Shown: positions 8,661-17,819, numbered from the stretch's first letter. The stretch is 64,000 nucleotides of DNA from JAZKHT01 sp040385245 (GCA_040385245.1 JAZKHT010000007.1:558001-622000), one strand, 5' to 3'. Made by a program: numbers and translations. Notes: generated by a model from the letters alone, not told the origin.

Positions 8661-9305
8661 GTGACGCGCGGTGGCCGGGACGACATGCAGGACGAGCCGG
8701 AGCGTAAGTGCATCGTCTCGGGCGAAAGCCAGCCAAAGGCGGGGCTGATCCGGTTTGGAATCAGTCCCGACGGGCAGGTGGTGCCGGATATCCTGGGTCG
8801 TCTGCCGGGGCGTGGGTTTTATGTGGCTGCCGATCGTGACGCGCTGTTGAAGGCGGTGAAAAAGGGATTGTTCGCCCGCGCCGCCCGTCAACCTGTCACG
8901 GTGCCGGACGGACTGGTGGACGAGATTGAACGGCAGCTGGCCCGGCGCGTGGTGGACCTTGTGTCCATGGCGCGCAAGGCCAGCAAGGCCGTAACGGGTT
9001 ATGAGAAGGTCAAGGACTGGCTGAAAAAGGATGGCGCTGCCATTCTTATTCAGGCATCCGACGGGTCGGAACGCGGCAAAACCAAGCTGCATGCCCCCCA
9101 CGGGCCGGACAGTCTGATTGACTGTCTGACCGCAGGGGAATTGGGTTTGGCTTTCGGTCGCGAACGTGCCATACACGCCGCGCTTGCGGCTGGTGGACTC
9201 ACGACGCGTGTTGTAGAGGAAGCGGCAAGGCTTGCGGGACTGCGTGCGCAGGACCGTGGGCAAGTCGGCGGCGAGACCGCCGGAAGGGATTCGAAAGACG
9301 CATGA
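8661..9305 (+). CDS. YlxR-family RNA-binding protein fused to an L7Ae-like domain
   Basis: A 214-residue protein. Residues about 10-95 are YlxR/DUF448 (ERKCIVSGE, then GRLPGRGFYVAADRDAL). Residues about 100-190 look like an L7Ae/L30e-type RNA-binding domain (VVDLVSMARKASKAVTGYEK). In alphaproteobacteria this fused form normally sits between nusA and infB, as here. The GTG at 8661 is the longest start; an ATG at 8685 just before the conserved domain is a real alternative. Its stop overlaps the infB ATG by 4 bases (ATGA), indicating coupled translation. Confidence 0.9.
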   Translation: MTRGGRDDMQDEPERKCIVSGESQPKAGLIRFGISPDGQVVPDILGRLPGRGFYVAADRDALLKAVKKGLFARAARQPVTVPDGLVDEIERQLARRVVDLVSMARKASKAVTGYEKVKDWLKKDGAAILIQASDGSERGKTKLHAPHGPDSLIDCLTAGELGLAFGRERAIHAALAAGGLTTRVVEEAARLAGLRAQDRGQVGGETAGRDSKDA

Positions 9306-11890
9306 GCGATACAGACGGCAAAAAACCCCTCGGCCTGGGTGGCGTACCGCGTTCCGGACAGGTGAAGCAAAGCTTCAGCCATGGCCGGACGAAAAGCGTC
9401 GTGGTCGAGACCAAGCGCAAGCGCGTGGTTGTTCCGACCAAACCCGGTGCTGCCGGCGCAGGTCAGGCACAGGGGACGGCCGCACATCTGGGCGACCCCT
9501 CCAAACGCCCCGCAGGCATTTCCGACGCCGAGATGGAGCGTCGTCTTTCCGCATTGCGTGCCGCCAAGGCCCGTGAAGCCGAAGACGCGGTCAAGCGCGC
9601 CGAAGACGACCGTGTCCGCGAGGAAGATCGCGCCCGTCGCCGGGTCGAGATCGAAGCCAAGGAACGCGAAGAGCGCGAGCGTGAAGAAGCCAAGCGCCTG
9701 AAGGCCGAGGAAGAAGAACGCGCCGCGCGCGCCGAGGCCGAGGCCAAGATCGCCGCCGCCGCGGCCCGCAAGTCCGACGTTCTGGGCACCCGGCCCCGGT
9801 CGGCCACGCAGGCCCCGGCCGCAACGACATCGACTGCCGCAGCGGCCCCGGCCGCCAAGGCACCCGAGGGTGGCGAAGACGCCAGCCGTGGCGGGCCCGC
9901 AAAGCCCGGCCTGTCACCGCGCAAAACCGACCGCGAGCGGGATGACCGCGCCACGGATCGGGATCGCGGCGCCAAGGCCAAGGTTGATGACGCCCGCCGG
10001 TCCGGCAAGCTGACGCTGAACGATGCGCTGGCTGGCGAAGGCGGACGGACACGCAGCCTTGCCGCGATGAAGCGAAAGCAGGAAAAAGCCCGTCAAAAGG
10101 CCATGGGCTTCAACAAGCCCGAAAAGCAGGTGCGCGATGTGCAGCTGCCCGAAACCATCGTGGTTCAGGAACTGGCGAACCGCATGGCGGAACGTGCGGC
10201 TGACGTGGTCAAAAGCCTGATGAAAATGGGCATGATGGTCACGATGAACCAGGCCATCGACGCCGACACCGCCGAACTGGTGATCGAGGAATTCGGTCAC
10301 CGTGCCGTGCGCGTGTCGGATGCCGACGTGGAACAGGTGATCGACACTGTGCGCGATGCGGATGAAAATCTGCAGCTGCGCCCGCCGATCATCACGATCA
10401 TGGGCCACGTTGACCACGGCAAGACCTCGCTTCTGGATGCGATCCGCAAGGCGAACGTCGTGTCGGGCGAAGCGGGCGGGATCACCCAGCACATCGGTGC
10501 CTATCAGGTGAAAACCGATAGCGGCCAGTTGCTGACATTCCTTGATACCCCCGGCCACGCGGCGTTCACGTCGATGCGCGCCCGTGGTGCGAATGTGACC
10601 GATATCGTGGTTCTGGTGGTTGCGGCAGATGATGCCGTGATGCCCCAGACGATCGAGGCGATTGCCCACGCGAAAGCGGCCAAGGTGCCGATGATCGTGG
10701 CGATCAACAAGGTCGACAAATACGATGCGAACCCGACCAAGGTCCGCACCGACCTGCTGCAACATGAAGTCGTCGTCGAAGAGATGTCGGGTGACGTGCA
10801 GGATGTCGAAGTGTCGGCCAAGACCGGTCTGGGTCTGGACAAGCTGCTTGAGGCGATCTCGCTTCAGGCCGAGATCCTGGAACTGAGGGCGAACCCGAAG
10901 CGGGCCGCCTCTGGTGCCGTGATCGAGGCCAAGCTGGACGTGGGTCGTGGCCCCGTGGCCACGGTTCTGGTGCAGAACGGCACGCTGAAAAAAGGCGACA
11001 TCTTTGTGGTCGGCGAACAGTGGGGCAAAGTCCGCACGCTGCTGAACGACAAGGGAGAGCGCGTTGACGAAGCGGGTCCGTCGGTTCCGGTCGAGGTGCT
11101 GGGTCTGAACGGCACACCGCAGGCAGGTGACGTGCTGAACGTCGTCGAGACCGAAGCGCAAGCGCGGGAAATCGCGACTTACCGCGAAAAGGCCAAGAAA
11201 GACAAACGCGCTGCCGCAGGTGCTGCGACCACTCTGGAACAGCTTATGGCCAAGGCCAAAGCCGACCAGAACGTTGCCGAACTGCCGGTGATCGTAAAGG
11301 CCGACGTGCAGGGTTCTGCCGAAGCCATCGTTCAGGCGCTGGAAAAGATCGGCAACGACGAAGTGCGGGTTCGTATCCTGCATTACGGCGTGGGTGCGAT
11401 CACCGATACCGACGTGGGTCTGGCCGAAGCCAGCGGTGCGCCGATCATCGGCTTTAACGTTCGGGCCAATGCGTCGGCGCGGCAGTCGGCCAACCAGAAG
11501 GGGGTCGAGGTCCGCTATTATTCGATCATCTACGATCTGGTCGACGATATCAAACAGGCGGCATCGGGCTTGCTCAAGGCCGAAGTGCGCGAAACCTTTA
11601 TCGGTTACGCGACGATCAAGGAAGTGTTCAAGGTCACGGGCGTCGGCATGGTTGCCGGCTGTCTGGTCACCGAAGGCGTCGCCCGCCGGTCCGCCGGTGT
11701 GCGTCTGCTGCGCGACAACGTGGTCATCCACGAAGGCACGCTGAAAACGCTGAAACGCTTCAAGGACGAGGTCAAGGAAGTGCAGTCGGGTCAGGAATGT
11801 GGCATGGCGTTCGAGCGCTATGAAGACATTCGCCCCGGCGACGTGATCGAAATCTTTGAACGGGAAGAGATCGAGCGCAAGCTGCTGTAA
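9302..11890 (+). CDS. infB: Translation initiation factor IF-2
   Basis: An 862-residue GTPase that delivers fMet-tRNA to the 30S subunit. The N-terminus carries the IF2-associated domain, then a long charged Lys/Glu/Ala-rich linker (about 80-230). The G domain starts near residue 365 with G1 GHVDHGKTS, G3 DTPGHAAF and G4 NKVDK, followed by domains II-IV. Length and order fit alphaproteobacterial IF-2. It is the last gene of the operon, closed by a strong terminator. Confidence 0.97.
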   Translation: MSDTDGKKPLGLGGVPRSGQVKQSFSHGRTKSVVVETKRKRVVVPTKPGAAGAGQAQGTAAHLGDPSKRPAGISDAEMERRLSALRAAKAREAEDAVKRAEDDRVREEDRARRRVEIEAKEREEREREEAKRLKAEEEERAARAEAEAKIAAAAARKSDVLGTRPRSATQAPAATTSTAAAAPAAKAPEGGEDASRGGPAKPGLSPRKTDRERDDRATDRDRGAKAKVDDARRSGKLTLNDALAGEGGRTRSLAAMKRKQEKARQKAMGFNKPEKQVRDVQLPETIVVQELANRMAERAADVVKSLMKMGMMVTMNQAIDADTAELVIEEFGHRAVRVSDADVEQVIDTVRDADENLQLRPPIITIMGHVDHGKTSLLDAIRKANVVSGEAGGITQHIGAYQVKTDSGQLLTFLDTPGHAAFTSMRARGANVTDIVVLVVAADDAVMPQTIEAIAHAKAAKVPMIVAINKVDKYDANPTKVRTDLLQHEVVVEEMSGDVQDVEVSAKTGLGLDKLLEAISLQAEILELRANPKRAASGAVIEAKLDVGRGPVATVLVQNGTLKKGDIFVVGEQWGKVRTLLNDKGERVDEAGPSVPVEVLGLNGTPQAGDVLNVVETEAQAREIATYREKAKKDKRAAAGAATTLEQLMAKAKADQNVAELPVIVKADVQGSAEAIVQALEKIGNDEVRVRILHYGVGAITDTDVGLAEASGAPIIGFNVRANASARQSANQKGVEVRYYSIIYDLVDDIKQAASGLLKAEVRETFIGYATIKEVFKVTGVGMVAGCLVTEGVARRSAGVRLLRDNVVIHEGTLKTLKRFKDEVKEVQSGQECGMAFERYEDIRPGDVIEIFEREEIERKLL

Positions 11891-11910
11891 TCCGATCGCA
11901 CCATGGAATG

Positions 11911-11945
11911 CAAAAGGCCGGGCATGACTGCCCGGCCTTTCTGCA
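11911..11945 (+). terminator. Rho-independent terminator after infB
   Basis: AAAGGCCGGGCA, loop TGAC, TGCCCGGCCTTT: a 12-base perfect stem with terminal A and T runs, placed about 20 bases after the infB stop. It may also act for the small minus-strand ORF at 11980-12120. Confidence 0.85.
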
Positions 11946-11979
11946 TGTCACGGTCTTTTCAGGTGTTGCAGCCCAGCCG

Positions 11980-12120
11980 TCAGGCGGCGCGGGCCTTTGC
12001 CACCGGATAGCCAACGAAGGTCTTTTCGTCGACCTTGATCACGATCTTTCCATCAGCAAGTTGTGCGACCAACAGGCCCTGCACCGAAACACAACTTCCC
12101 AACGTGATAGTTCTAAGCAT
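11980..12120 (-). CDS. Small 46-residue protein of unknown function
   Basis: An ORF of 46 codons reading MLRTITLGSCVSVQGLLVAQ then LADGKIVIKVDEKTFVGYPV and AKARAA. It has a strong ribosome-binding site (GGGGGGA, about 8 bases before the ATG on the minus strand) and codon choice like its neighbours. A possible promoter lies near 12145-12190 (TTGCTA and TGTTTA on the minus strand). The middle alternates hydrophobic and charged residues like a small beta-sheet fold; no membrane segment or signal peptide. It lies alone between the infB terminator and mutT. I do not recognise a function, although I recall similar short proteins in related bacteria (not verified). Confidence 0.6.
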   Translation of the reverse strand: MLRTITLGSCVSVQGLLVAQLADGKIVIKVDEKTFVGYPVAKARAA

Positions 12121-12227
12121 CGACAGCATCCCCCCAGATCGCCTTGCCAAAGCTTAAACAGCGTGGACCGCAAATCCAGTAGCAAATTGCACATTCTCCA
12201 TGCGCATATGCGAAAGAGGTAACAATT

Positions 12228-12626
12228 TTATAGCCAGTCGCGAAGAATGGGGATCAGCGGCAGGTCGGCATCAGGCATGGGGTAGTCGCGCATCTGTTGT
12301 GGGCGGACCCAAGCCAGACGCTGCCCCTCTTGTCCCTGGGCGATTCCTGACCATTTGCGGCAGGCGAACAGCGGCATCAGCAGATGGAAGTCATCATAAC
12401 TGTGGCTGGCAAAGGTCAGCGGGGCAAGGCAACTGGCCCAGGTGTCGATACCAAGTTCTTCTTTCAGTTCCCGGATCAGCGCACGTTCCGGGGTTTCGCC
12501 CGGTTCCACTTTGCCACCCGGAAATTCCCACAGACCGGCAAGGGACTTGCCCTCGGGCCGCTGGGCCAGCAAGACGCGCCCCTCGACGTCGATCAGCGCG
12601 ACGGCCGAAACGAGGATAGTCTTCAA
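12228..12626 (-). CDS. mutT: 8-oxo-dGTP diphosphatase MutT (Nudix)
   Basis: A 132-residue Nudix hydrolase that clears oxidised dGTP from the nucleotide pool. The Nudix box is complete: GGKVEPGETPERALIREL followed by KEELGI (G-x5-E-x7-RE-x2-EE-x-G). The only start that gives the family N-terminus (KTILVSAVALID) is a TTG at 12626, whose last two bases overlap the argJ stop as TTGA. An upstream reading to 12884 lies within argJ and is rejected. Expression is therefore probably by translational coupling to argJ. Confidence 0.92.
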   Translation of the reverse strand: MKTILVSAVALIDVEGRVLLAQRPEGKSLAGLWEFPGGKVEPGETPERALIRELKEELGIDTWASCLAPLTFASHSYDDFHLLMPLFACRKWSGIAQGQEGQRLAWVRPQQMRDYPMPDADLPLIPILRDWL

Positions 12627-13969
12627 GACCGGTAATCCGCGTTGATCTCGATGTAGCGGTTTGTCAGATCGCAGGTCCAGACCGACCGCTTTGCTTTGCC
12701 AAGGCCAAGGTCCACGCCGATCACCAACTCGTCCTGCAACATGTAATCGGCGCCGTCCTGTTCCTTGTATTTCGGGTTCCGCCAGCCCTTTTCGGCAACG
12801 ACGATATCGCCAAACCGAATCGTCAAAAGATCGCGGTCCGCCTGCGCGCCCGATTTGCCGACGGCAGCAACGATCCGGCCCCAATTGGGGTCTTGCCCGG
12901 CGATGGCCGTTTTGACCAAGGGCGAATTGGCAACCGAAAAGGCGACTTTTGCCGCATCTTCGGGCGTGGCAGCACCGGTCACGCGGATTTCGACGAATTT
13001 CGTCGCGCCTTCGCCGTCGCGGATCACCTGATGCGCAAGGTCGGTCATCACACCTTTCAGCGCGGCCTCGAACGCCTTGGCGACGGTGCCCTTTACGGCT
13101 GCCGCTGGGGATTGCCCGGTCGCGGCCAGCAGAAGGGTGTCCGATGTCGATGTATCGCTGTCCACGGTGATCGAATTGAACGTGGCATCCACATTGCGTG
13201 ACAGCATCTTTTGCAGCGCGTTGGGGCTGATCTTGGCGTCGGTAAAAATGTAGACCAGCATCGTCGCCATATCGGGCGCAATCATGCCCGACCCCTTGGC
13301 GATGCCTGCGATGTGGATCGGCCCGCCGTCACCTTGCACCGTTGCCGCCGCCCCCTTGGGGAAGGTGTCGGTCGTCATCATGGCAAGGGCAGCCATCCCG
13401 ATGGCGTCTTCCTGCAACTCGGCAATCAGATCGGGAATTTTCGCGGTGATCCGCTCAAACGGCAGCGGTTCACCGATCACGCCGGTCGATGACGAAAAGA
13501 CGCGCGCGGCGGGAAGTCCCAAAGCATCGGCCACGTCACCGGTCACGGCGGCGACGGCGTCATCGCCCACCTTGCCGGTGAAAGCGTTGGAGTTGCCAGA
13601 GTTCACGATGATTGCAGCCCCCGCACCGGCGGGCACCTTCATCGCTAATTTGTCCTGACAATCGCGCACACAGGCCGACCGGGTAGACGACCGCGTGAAC
13701 ACGCCCGCCATCGCGGTTCCGGGGGCAAGCCGCACCAGCATCACATCCTTGCGGTTCTTGTAGCGCACGCCCGCCTCGACCGCGGCGAATTCGACGCCAG
13801 CGATGCGGGGCAGGGCGGGAAAGCCGTCTTTCGGCGCAAGGGGTGACACCGGCTTGGCCGGTTTCGCCGGGGTCATCAGATCCGACACCTCGCCCAGGAT
13901 GCGAGCCTGCAGCTTTTTGACCTTTTTCTTCAGCGTCTTTGCTTCGGCTTTCCAGTCTGTCTTGCCCAT
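12623..13969 (-). CDS. argJ: Bifunctional glutamate N-acetyltransferase / ornithine acetyltransferase ArgJ
   Basis: A 448-residue enzyme of cyclic arginine biosynthesis that moves acetyl groups from N-acetylornithine to glutamate. The self-cleavage region MMTTDTFPKGA contains the nucleophilic threonine of the beta chain; NSGNSNAFTG and GSGMIAPDMATML are family motifs. The N-terminus carries about 40 extra residues, starting with a Lys-rich helical stretch (KAEAKTLKKKVKKLQARIL) not typical of ArgJ. The GGGGGCGGG just before 13969 supports this start; an alternative Met at 13876 would remove most of the extension. It is followed by mutT with overlapping codons. Confidence 0.93.
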   Translation of the reverse strand: MGKTDWKAEAKTLKKKVKKLQARILGEVSDLMTPAKPAKPVSPLAPKDGFPALPRIAGVEFAAVEAGVRYKNRKDVMLVRLAPGTAMAGVFTRSSTRSACVRDCQDKLAMKVPAGAGAAIIVNSGNSNAFTGKVGDDAVAAVTGDVADALGLPAARVFSSSTGVIGEPLPFERITAKIPDLIAELQEDAIGMAALAMMTTDTFPKGAAATVQGDGGPIHIAGIAKGSGMIAPDMATMLVYIFTDAKISPNALQKMLSRNVDATFNSITVDSDTSTSDTLLLAATGQSPAAAVKGTVAKAFEAALKGVMTDLAHQVIRDGEGATKFVEIRVTGAATPEDAAKVAFSVANSPLVKTAIAGQDPNWGRIVAAVGKSGAQADRDLLTIRFGDIVVAEKGWRNPKYKEQDGADYMLQDELVIGVDLGLGKAKRSVWTCDLTNRYIEINADYRS

Positions 13970-13992
13970 TGGCCCGCCCCCGTTCGTTTCGA

Positions 13993-14850
13993 TTACTTGT
14001 CCAGCAGAGTTGCGTCACGCAGCAGGGCCGGGTCAAGCCCTTCGCCGGGGCGCGTCACTTCGGCCTTGTCGGTCAGGCCGGTGATATGCGCCTCGACCGC
14101 CTTTTGTTCGATCTCGGCGGCCAGTTCGGGGCGCAGTTCATCCAGCGTCGGTTGGGCGGCGATGCGGGTTTCGTTCAGCTTGATCAGGTGCCAGCCGAAA
14201 TCGGTCTGGATCGGGTCCGACACGGCACCGGGTTGCATCGCCGTCACGGCATCTTCGAATGGTTTGACCATCATGCCCAGACCGAACCACCCCAGATCGC
14301 CCCCATTGACCGCCGACCCGGTGTCGGACGAGTTGGCTTTCGCCAGTTCCGAGAAATCGGCACCACCGTCGATTTGGGTTTTCAACTCTTTCGCCTTCTC
14401 CTCGCTGTCGACAAGGATATGCGCCGCGCTGAATTCGGTGGTGGGGGCGGCGTCCTTGAACCGCGCGTCGTAGGCGGCTTGCAGCGCGTCATCCGTCACT
14501 GCAGCCTCGACCACGGATTGCAGGGCCTTGCCGGCCAGATAGCTGCGCCGGTCGGTCGCGATGGCAATCTCGTCGCGCTTTGACAGGGTTTCACCCACCG
14601 ACTGTTCCAACGCGGCCTGCTGGATCGCCTGATCGACAAGACCCTTGAACAGCATGTCGTCGGGCAGCGACTGGTATTGCGCGGGAAGCCGCTCGCGCAG
14701 GACAATCAGTTGTCCCAGCGTGATCTCGGTGCCGTTCACGGTTGCCACGACCGTATCTGCGGTTGCAGCGGCATCATCCTGTGCAGCCACGGGGGCAGAC
14801 ACCATCACTGACAGCGCAAGCCCTGCCCAAAAACCAGCATGTTTCGCCAT
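13993..14850 (-). CDS. Secreted parvulin-type peptidyl-prolyl isomerase
   Basis: A 285-residue periplasmic isomerase. A signal peptide (about residues 1-23, ending APVAAQ) is followed by a SurA/PrsA-like helical part and a PpiC rotamase domain at about 135-230 (EFSAAHILVDSEEKA, GGDLGWFGLGMMVKPFEDAV, DFGWHLIKL). It should help fold outer-membrane or periplasmic proteins. A good ribosome site (AGGAGA, 7 bases before ATG) supports the start. It is divergent from secA, which fits a shared export theme, and stands upstream of argJ on the same strand (23-base gap). Confidence 0.92.
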   Translation of the reverse strand: MAKHAGFWAGLALSVMVSAPVAAQDDAAATADTVVATVNGTEITLGQLIVLRERLPAQYQSLPDDMLFKGLVDQAIQQAALEQSVGETLSKRDEIAIATDRRSYLAGKALQSVVEAAVTDDALQAAYDARFKDAAPTTEFSAAHILVDSEEKAKELKTQIDGGADFSELAKANSSDTGSAVNGGDLGWFGLGMMVKPFEDAVTAMQPGAVSDPIQTDFGWHLIKLNETRIAAQPTLDELRPELAAEIEQKAVEAHITGLTDKAEVTRPGEGLDPALLRDATLLDK

Positions 14851-14888
14851 CTCACCATCTCCTGATCGGGCCGCGTTCCTGCGCGACG

Positions 14889-14917
14889 TTGACTAAACCG
14901 GGCCTCTCCCTTACATC
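14889..14917 (+). promoter_or_regulatory. Candidate secA promoter
   Basis: TTGACT (14889-14894), 17-base spacer, TACATC (14912-14917). A 12-base near-perfect palindrome (GTCGC-GT-GCGAC, 14924-14935) covers the expected start point and could be an operator. The leader to secA would be about 127 bases. Confidence 0.55.
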
Positions 14918-15008
14918 GCGAAAGTCGCGTGCGACGGGGCCGGCCGGTCCACTTTGCTCTTCTATGGAAGGCGTTGGGGGCGGGCAAGGCCGCAACCTCA
15001 CACGATCT

Positions 15009-15029
15009 TGTCAGGAACGGCTCCTGACA
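15009..15029 (+). promoter_or_regulatory. Inverted repeat in the secA leader
   Basis: TGTCAGGA (15009-15016), spacer ACGGC, TCCTGACA (15022-15029): a perfect 8-base inverted repeat 21 bases before the secA ATG. It could form an mRNA hairpin close to the ribosome site or be a protein-binding dyad. Confidence 0.5.
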
Positions 15030-15050
15030 TGTCCGAAAACCGGAGTGAAC

Positions 15051-17798
15051 ATGCTGGGTCTGGGATCGCTTGCGCGAAAGGTCTTCGGGACACCGAACGA
15101 CCGCAAGGTCAAATCGGTGCGCCCCCTTGTGGCGCAAATCAACGCGCTTGAGCCGGAGTTCGCCGCTCTAAGCGACGATGGTCTGAAGGCCAAGACGGAA
15201 GAATTCAAAAAGCGCGTGCAGGAAGGCGGCGAAAGCCTTGATGACCTTTTGCCCGAGGCTTTTGCCAACTGCCGCGAAGCCGCACGCCGGGCCCTTGGCC
15301 TGCGCGCATTCGATGTGCAGCTTAAGGGCGGCATCTTCATGCACCAGGGCAACATCGCCGAGATGAAGACCGGGGAAGGCAAAACCCTGGTCGCGACCTT
15401 TCCGGCCTATCTGAACGCGCTGGCGGGCAAGGGCGTGCATGTCGTCACGGTGAACGATTACCTTGCCAAACGTGACGCGGAATGGATGGGCAAGGTCTAT
15501 GCCGCCTTGGGCCTGACCACCGGCGTGGTTTATCCCTATCAGGGCGACGTGGAAAAGCGCGCGGCTTACAAGGCCGACATTACCTATGCCACGAACAACG
15601 AACTGGGCTTTGACTATCTGCGCGACAACATGAAGGGCAGCATTGAAGAAATGGCCCAACGCGGCCACTTCTTTGCCATCGTGGACGAGGTGGACAGCAT
15701 CCTGATCGACGAGGCGCGCACCCCCCTTATCATTTCCGGCCCGTCGTCGGACCGCAGCGATCTGTATCAAAAGGTCGATCTGCTGATCCCGTTGCTGAAC
15801 GAACAGCACTTCAAGCTGGACGAAAAGACCCGCAACGTCACCTACACCGAAGACGGCAACGACGTCATCGAACAGGCCCTGCGTGATGCGGGCCTGCTGC
15901 CCGAGGGGCAGTCGCTGTATGACCCCGAAAGCACCACGCTGGTGCATCACGTCACGCAGGCCCTGCGCGCGCACAAGCTGTTCAACCGCGATCAGCAATA
16001 CATCGTCCGCGATGGCGAGGTGATGCTGATCGACGAATTCACCGGGCGCATGATGCGCGGACGCCGCCTGTCGGATGGTCTGCATCAGGCGATTGAAGCG
16101 AAAGAGCATGTTGCGATCCAGCCGGAAAACGTCACCCTCGCTTCGGTCACGTTCCAGAATTATTTCCGGCTATATGACAAGCTGGCCGGGATGACCGGGA
16201 CGGCATCGACCGAAGCCGACGAATTCATGGAAATCTACAAACTGGGCGTGGTCGAAGTGCCGACCAACCGTCCGGTACAGCGCAAGGACGAACACGATCA
16301 GGTGTTCCGCACCGCGCGCGAAAAGTACGAAGGCATCGTCAAGATGATCAAAGAGGCGAACGAAAAGGGTCAACCGATCCTTGTCGGCACGACCTCGATC
16401 GAAAAGTCGGAATTTTTGTCCGACATGCTGAAGGCGGCGGGGATCATCCACAACGTCCTGAACGCCCGCCAGCATGAACAAGAGGCGCAGATTGTCGCCG
16501 ACGCAGGCAAGTTCGCCGCTGTGACCATCGCAACCAACATGGCCGGTCGCGGCACCGACATCCAGCTTGGCGGCAACGTCGAGATGAAGGTGATGCAGGC
16601 CATCGCCGCCGATCCGCACCTGCACCCCGACGAGGTGCGCGCCCAGATCGAGGCGGAACACGCCGACGAAAAGGCCCGCGTTCTTGGCGCCGGTGGTCTG
16701 TTTGTGCTTGGCACCGAACGCCACGAAAGCCGCCGCATCGACAACCAGCTGCGCGGGCGGTCTGGCCGCCAGGGCGACCCCGGTCGATCGGCGTTCTTCC
16801 TGTCACTGGAAGATGATCTGATGCGCATCTTTGGATCGGAACGGCTGGATTCGATCCTGTCGAAGCTGGGCCTGAAAGAGGGCGAATCGATTGTTCACCC
16901 GTGGGTCAACAAATCGCTGGAACGCGCGCAGGCCAAAGTCGAAGGCCGCAACTTCGACATTCGCAAGCAGTTGCTGAAGTTCGATGATGTGATGAACGAC
17001 CAGCGCAAGGCGATCTTTGGCCAGCGGCTGGAAATCATGCAGGCCGAAGACATCGGCGAAATCGCCGAGGATATGCGTCTGCAGGTGATCGATGATATCG
17101 TCGATCTGTACATGCCGCCGAAATCCTACTCCGATCAGTGGGATGTCGAGGGCCTGACCAAAGCGGTGTCAGAGAAACTGGGGCTTGATCTGCCCATCGC
17201 CGACTGGGCCGCCGAAGAGGGCGTGGATCAGGACGGCATCCGCGAACGACTGGTCGAACGCAGCGCCACCTTCATGGCGGAAAAGACTGCCGCCTTTGGC
17301 CCTGAAACGATGCGCAACATCGAAAAGCAGGTCTTGCTGCAATCCATCGACGGTAAGTGGCGCGAACACCTGCTGCGGCTGGAACATCTGCGGTCGGTTG
17401 TCGGGTTCCGCGGCTATGCGCAACGCGATCCGCTGTCGGAATACAAGACCGAGGCGTTCACCCTGTTCGAATCCATGCTGAACTCTCTGCGGCAAGAGGT
17501 GACGCAAAAGCTGTCGCTGATCCGGCCAATGACGCAGGAAGAACAGGACGCGGTGATGCAGCAGCTTGCCGCCCAACAGCGCGCCCGTGCGCCTGCGGCG
17601 GCCCCGACCCCTGTGTCCGTCGAAGCGCAGGCCGAAATGGCAGAGGCCCCCGTCGCACCCGCGACAGAACCGACGCCCGCGCGCCTTGCCGGGTTTGACG
17701 AGGCAAACCCGACGACTTGGGGCAATCCGTCGCGCAACGACCCCTGTCCCTGCGGGTCGGGCGAAAAGTTCAAGCATTGTCACGGCAAGCTGGCCTGA
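15051..17798 (+). CDS. secA: Preprotein translocase motor SecA
   Basis: A 915-residue ATPase driving Sec-dependent export through SecYEG. Motifs in order: Walker A MKTGEGKTLVA, DEAD-type VDEVDSILIDEART, motif around TTNMAGRGTDIQLGG (read ATNMAGRGTDIQLGG here), and GRSGRQGDPG. The C-terminus has the SecB/zinc-binding tail DPCPCGSGEKFKHCHG. The start at 15051 follows a GGAG site and matches the family N-terminus (MLGLGSLARKVFG); longer in-frame readings from 14742 are rejected. It has its own promoter and terminator. Confidence 0.98.
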   Translation: MLGLGSLARKVFGTPNDRKVKSVRPLVAQINALEPEFAALSDDGLKAKTEEFKKRVQEGGESLDDLLPEAFANCREAARRALGLRAFDVQLKGGIFMHQGNIAEMKTGEGKTLVATFPAYLNALAGKGVHVVTVNDYLAKRDAEWMGKVYAALGLTTGVVYPYQGDVEKRAAYKADITYATNNELGFDYLRDNMKGSIEEMAQRGHFFAIVDEVDSILIDEARTPLIISGPSSDRSDLYQKVDLLIPLLNEQHFKLDEKTRNVTYTEDGNDVIEQALRDAGLLPEGQSLYDPESTTLVHHVTQALRAHKLFNRDQQYIVRDGEVMLIDEFTGRMMRGRRLSDGLHQAIEAKEHVAIQPENVTLASVTFQNYFRLYDKLAGMTGTASTEADEFMEIYKLGVVEVPTNRPVQRKDEHDQVFRTAREKYEGIVKMIKEANEKGQPILVGTTSIEKSEFLSDMLKAAGIIHNVLNARQHEQEAQIVADAGKFAAVTIATNMAGRGTDIQLGGNVEMKVMQAIAADPHLHPDEVRAQIEAEHADEKARVLGAGGLFVLGTERHESRRIDNQLRGRSGRQGDPGRSAFFLSLEDDLMRIFGSERLDSILSKLGLKEGESIVHPWVNKSLERAQAKVEGRNFDIRKQLLKFDDVMNDQRKAIFGQRLEIMQAEDIGEIAEDMRLQVIDDIVDLYMPPKSYSDQWDVEGLTKAVSEKLGLDLPIADWAAEEGVDQDGIRERLVERSATFMAEKTAAFGPETMRNIEKQVLLQSIDGKWREHLLRLEHLRSVVGFRGYAQRDPLSEYKTEAFTLFESMLNSLRQEVTQKLSLIRPMTQEEQDAVMQQLAAQQRARAPAAAPTPVSVEAQAEMAEAPVAPATEPTPARLAGFDEANPTTWGNPSRNDPCPCGSGEKFKHCHGKLA

Positions 17799-17819
17799 TC
17801 CGTTTCAGTGAGGTGTGAC

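Noticed and set aside
9914..11731. A 605-codon open frame antisense to infB
   Set aside because: Long antisense frames are expected opposite GC-rich genes with strong third-position bias; its translation is low-complexity and His/Arg-rich with no recognisable domain.
14742..15050. An N-terminal extension of secA
   Set aside because: The frame stays open upstream of 15051 but would overlap the divergent isomerase gene and the secA promoter; family N-terminus and ribosome site both point to 15051.
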